From Nyssa sinensis (taxonomy: Eukaryota > Streptophyta > Magnoliopsida > Cornales > Nyssaceae), in the NCBI GenBank assembly GCA_008638375.1, contig CM018051.1:32461740-32525739 (forward strand): DNA of 64,000 nt, read 5' to 3'. The translations under genes were made by a program, and so were the position numbers. Under the pieces are notes generated by a model that did not search any database, was not told the origin of the DNA, and saw nothing but the letters and a program-made list of their open reading frames with translations. Below are positions 60,364-64,000 of the stretch, piece by piece (within the stretch, counting starts at the first letter, position 1; the number at the start of each line of letters is the position of its first letter).

Positions 60364-61048
60364 TGTAGAGACCTAAAAATTGAGGATAAATTTTTTATTT
60401 TTGACGATAGGGTACTATTCATGCACCATTTCCCGGTAGGGCACTATACATGCATATTTAGGCATAAGTCATATTTAGAAGCATAATTTGAGTATTCCAT
60501 AGAGGATAAATATGCTTAGAATATTAAAATACACCTCTTATAAAAATTTGAGCCTATTCGGAGGCAGTTTCAAAAATTAGACCAAAAGGGCGTCTCGAGT
60601 GGCCTGGGTGGAACCGGTCAAACCCGGCCGCAGGCAAAAATAAAGTTTTTTGAAAATTTTTATTTAAAATAATTTATGAACTTTGGCTAAAGTAGAATGT
60701 CGAATTGAGGTATTTCAGGACGGGTTGTAGTGTAACGGGTCCCGGATTCATTAAAGGCAAAAAAGTCATTTTGCCCCTTTGCCCCTTTACTATAAATAAA
60801 GCCCCTTAGTGATATAATTTCATTATTCTGGTCTGAGATATAGTAGTTTCACGTTCATAGGAGAAAAGTGAAGAAAAACCCTAGGTTCTCCAAGCTTCAA
60901 GCCACCAAAACACACTCCTAGGCCAAGATTCTTGCAAGACTTCCTTCTAAGAAGTTGTTCCTACAACAAGGGATATATTCTCACCGATCTATTCGACTGC
61001 ACAACGAACACAAGATTCTTGCAAAAACACCTTGCTATCCTGCTGCCT
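60364..61048 (+). mobile_element. Start of an LTR inserted in the second Athila gag
   Basis: It starts TGTAGAGACCTAAAAATT inside the gag codons; the candidate left duplication is GTAAT (60359-60363). It has a clear TATA box followed by a leader-like segment and is itself interrupted at 61049. No target duplication can be verified because the right end is outside the window. Confidence 0.6.
60791..60800 (+). promoter_or_regulatory. TATA box of the 60364 LTR
   Basis: TATAAATAAA follows a stretch of TTGCCCC repeats, about 430 bp into the LTR and a typical distance before a transcription start in a plant LTR. Confidence 0.55.
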
Positions 61049-64000
61049 TGTCACGCCCCGAATTCCGGCGAACCCGAGGCGTGAGTGACGAGACAAAGGA
61101 AAATAAAATAATAAAGAAATAAAAGATAATAATAACATTCTCATACATTCTGTACACTGTTCTGATACATACATAGGTCTAGTCCACTTGCTTACAACAT
61201 GTAAAATGAAATACGGTCTTGGGCTTATGCCCTTATACAATATCAAAAACAAACGCCCCTTGGGCCTAACACAGTCCCTAGTCAGATCATCTCCACGTCT
61301 CGTACTGCTGGGACATCATCTGAAATGTTGCCCCACTAAAGGGGTCAGCTCAACATGCTGTACAATATAATGCTAATACAAGAAACAAAACCAAGGTCGT
61401 GGCATGTGCAAGTGTACAGTTATTTCTATATGGCATTCGATATCATGATGACAGGATATGAACAATGTATAATATATAAGTAGTATGCGTGACACACCCA
61501 TGTAACTCTATGCCCACCCATGTCTCATGATACGGTCCTTCCCCGTCGGCATGAGTACCTTGTATGTCTCGCTTCACGGTCCGGAATTCGTCAGGCTGGC
61601 AAGTACCTATTGGCCGATTTTGGGTTTTTCACCACAGGATCTGCACCCTCATAATGCAAAGCACCAAGTGCTTACCCACGCCATGTCCAAAGAATTTCAC
61701 TATGCCAATATGCTCTGATCTCATCATGTCATGATGCATCTCATTCATACATAAAGCATGCCTTCAAGTACACAATTCATAATATCAACAGTTCTTCAAA
61801 GCATATTATTCACACACTACACTAACACATGCAGTATATCCATAATCATCATACAACTCAACAAGATAGCACGTAGCACATAAACATGTGAACACTCAAG
61901 CAAACATGTGAACAATCAATGCAGCGAAGCAAGTACTCCTAATCTCAATTCTATTTCTTACTTAGCACAATCTATCGTACCTGGTAATCGATCTCAAACC
62001 GGAAAAGTATACTCGTAGTAAAGTGGAACCACCGTAAGAATACCGAAGGTCAGGTCACCTTCTCTTTGCCTTTCCGTGTCCCTAAAATTCATAACACGAA
62101 ACTCAGTTTAATTGTCACTTGAATTATGCTATTCATCAAATTTTATGTCTTTAATTCATAAGTTTCTATTTTACTAAATTAGACTCTACCATTGAGTCCG
62201 GAGCGTCGAAGAAACCAAGTTTAGGCTTTCGTAGAATTCAATTCGGACACCTGGGTTAAAAAGGGCAAAACAGTCATTTTGCACTTTACACGTGTCCTCA
62301 CATTTCGTGACTTCTTTTCACAATTCGGACTCCACTGTTGAGTCTGGAATGCTCGAGATAATTAGGTTTCACTATTTGTTCACTAAATTCGGAGTTCATT
62401 TGACTGTATTTCAATTCAGGGGCATTTTGGTAATTTTACATGTCACTACGGGTCTTTTATTTTTTGGGATCCCGTCTCGTAAAACGGACCTCGCCATTGG
62501 CCTCAGAATGGCCGAGATAGTCAAAATACACTAATGACTTGTCCCATTTGGACTCCGGGATATTTTTGAATATTTAAATAATTTAATTAATTAATTAATT
62601 AATTTAATTAATAGTTTATTAATATTTTATTCATGGGGGTCAAATCAGAATTATTAATAGTTGGGGGGTCAATTTATAATTTCCGTAAGTTTTGGGTTAA
62701 TTTTCAATTATCAAAAGTTCAGGGGCAGAATTGTAAATTTGAATTCTCCTATTCCTAATTCGGACAGCCAAACAAGGATCAGCCTAAAACAGGGATAAGA
62801 TATCCCTGTTCTTATTATTTTAGATTTTTTTAATTTCATAAACTCATAACCAAACAGCCCCCTTTTCCCTTTTAATTTAACACATATGGCGACACGTGGC
62901 AGGGGCGGTCCACACCCGCCCGAACCGGACCCGAACTGACCCGACCCGACCCGGAGCAAACCCCCCCTTCTTCCCCGATTTTGCGGTGATGCCCAGTAGG
63001 GTTCCGGCGCCTCCTCCGGCGCCGGCGACCGATTTCCGGTGGCTTTTTCATGTTTTCAAAATGCCATCTTCTAGAGTTTTTCAAGTAGGTTTCACTCCCA
63101 TCTTCCATTTTCAGTTTAGACCAACGAATTTTCACGAAATAGGGCTCAAAGGCCCATGGCCGAATCTCCGGCCAGCTGAATATCTTCAATTTTTCACTCG
63201 GTTGTTCACGGTTTTCCATCATTTCTTTCTCATTTCATTTTCTGCACTTATGAGGGTTATTTCTATCTCATTAGATTCAAGCTTTGTACATAAAATGCTA
63301 ATCCAACCCCCCCCATGACCGTGACCTGCAAACCCCTTTTTCTCCCCCATTTTTCAACCATTTTCCTTCATTCTTTTTGCAAAACAATCCTCACAACATA
63401 CACTTTAAAACCCTATGCATCAAATAAATCATCATGCCTTAAAAAAAAATAAAACAGAAGGGGTGCACTTACGAATTTTCTGAGCTTTCTCTCTCTAGCC
63501 GTGCCTTCTTTCACCCTCTTGCTCTGAGCTCGAACCAAGCTTCAAACTCTCTCTCAGAGCTCTATTTCTCTCCCTCTTTTCTATTTCTTTCCTTCTCTTT
63601 TCTCCCCACCCGAGACTACACTTATGCACACACCAAACCAAATCCCTCACGTCTCTCCCTCACAGCCACTATTCTTGACTCCCTCTCCACCGTCAGCCAC
63701 CTTTTGCTTCCCCCCAAATGCAGCTTTGCATTTAATGCAAAGCTGCTACCATATATCTACATATATGTATATATTATCATCACACACACTAGTTTCACAC
63801 ACTCCCCAATCGGCTGTCCTTCTAGTTTGGTTACAAACACACACACACACACGCCCAGTCACACATACACACCATGCACTGCTATACTTAACTATACACA
63901 CACCCACATACATATACATATGCTACACACACAAAAAAAAACCCATATACATTCATACATTCTTTAATCTTTAATTAATAATAATAATAATAATAATAAT
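61049..64000 (-). mobile_element. Tekay-type LTR, cut by the window end
   Basis: It starts TGTCACGCCCCGAATTCC. It follows the LTR at 33636-42400 through the core modules (62188, 62334 and 62493), the GCGACACGTGGCAGGGGCGG segment and the inverted repeat at 63720, and reaches the AAT repeats that precede the terminus in its relatives. Only the last few dozen bases should be missing. The candidate left duplication is TGCCT (61044-61048). Confidence 0.85.
63720..63746. repeat. Short perfect inverted repeat in the last LTR
   Basis: The arms GCAGCTTTGCAT and ATGCAAAGCTGC are separated by TTA, as at 52535. Confidence 0.9.

Overview
This window is plant nuclear DNA, most likely from a eudicot. It has an intronless LRR receptor-like protein gene of the plant immune type, plant LTR retrotransposon lineages (Tekay chromovirus, Athila, Tat), CACTA, hAT and Mutator-like DNA elements, and many AC, TA, GA and AAT simple repeats. 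I could not determine the species.

Layout. 1-2530: two nested, truncated LTRs. 3437-5189: a non-autonomous Mutator-like element with long inverted ends and a perfect 9-bp target duplication, carrying a captured LRR gene piece (a Pack-MULE). About 5720-6033: one end of a CACTA element. 7014-26237: one complete but decayed Ty3/gypsy Tekay-type element on the minus strand, with 3.2-3.3 kb LTRs, a methionine-initiator-tRNA-type primer site, gag-pol and a chromodomain. Two later solo LTRs are nested in it (11186-15159 and 18179-21564). 26409-26870: a Tat-type RNase H remnant. 27825-31247 (minus): the only intact ordinary gene, an 1140-residue Ve1-like receptor-like protein. About 33067-43429: a three-level LTR stack. 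About 43900-45660: a spliced, decayed ORF resembling the 'putative gypsy type transposon' family, followed by a 63-bp minisatellite. 46160-55560: an Athila element with most of pol deleted and a solo LTR in its right LTR; it splits the minisatellite. About 56442-58121: the 5' part of a hAT-like element cut by a second Athila copy (58122 onward). That copy is itself cut by another LTR (60364) that carries a further Tekay-type LTR (61049 to the window end).

How it fits together. Seven full insertions have target duplications that I could match base for base, so the order of insertion can be read directly. Most Tekay-type copies are solo LTRs, the product of LTR-LTR recombination. The Tekay and Athila ORFs are broken mainly by C:G to T:A changes, often CAG to TAG, as expected of cytosine-methylated silent chromatin.

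I found no clear new biological system. The observations most worth following are: an inverted repeat in the Tekay-type LTRs that is kept by paired changes; a three-unit module of about 150 bp with the same 146/159-bp spacing in several LTRs; tRNA-like A/B boxes inside LTRs; a 1.4-kb AACAGA-type satellite inside one LTR; and an Athila derivative whose gag and pol remnants stay in one frame across two large deletions.
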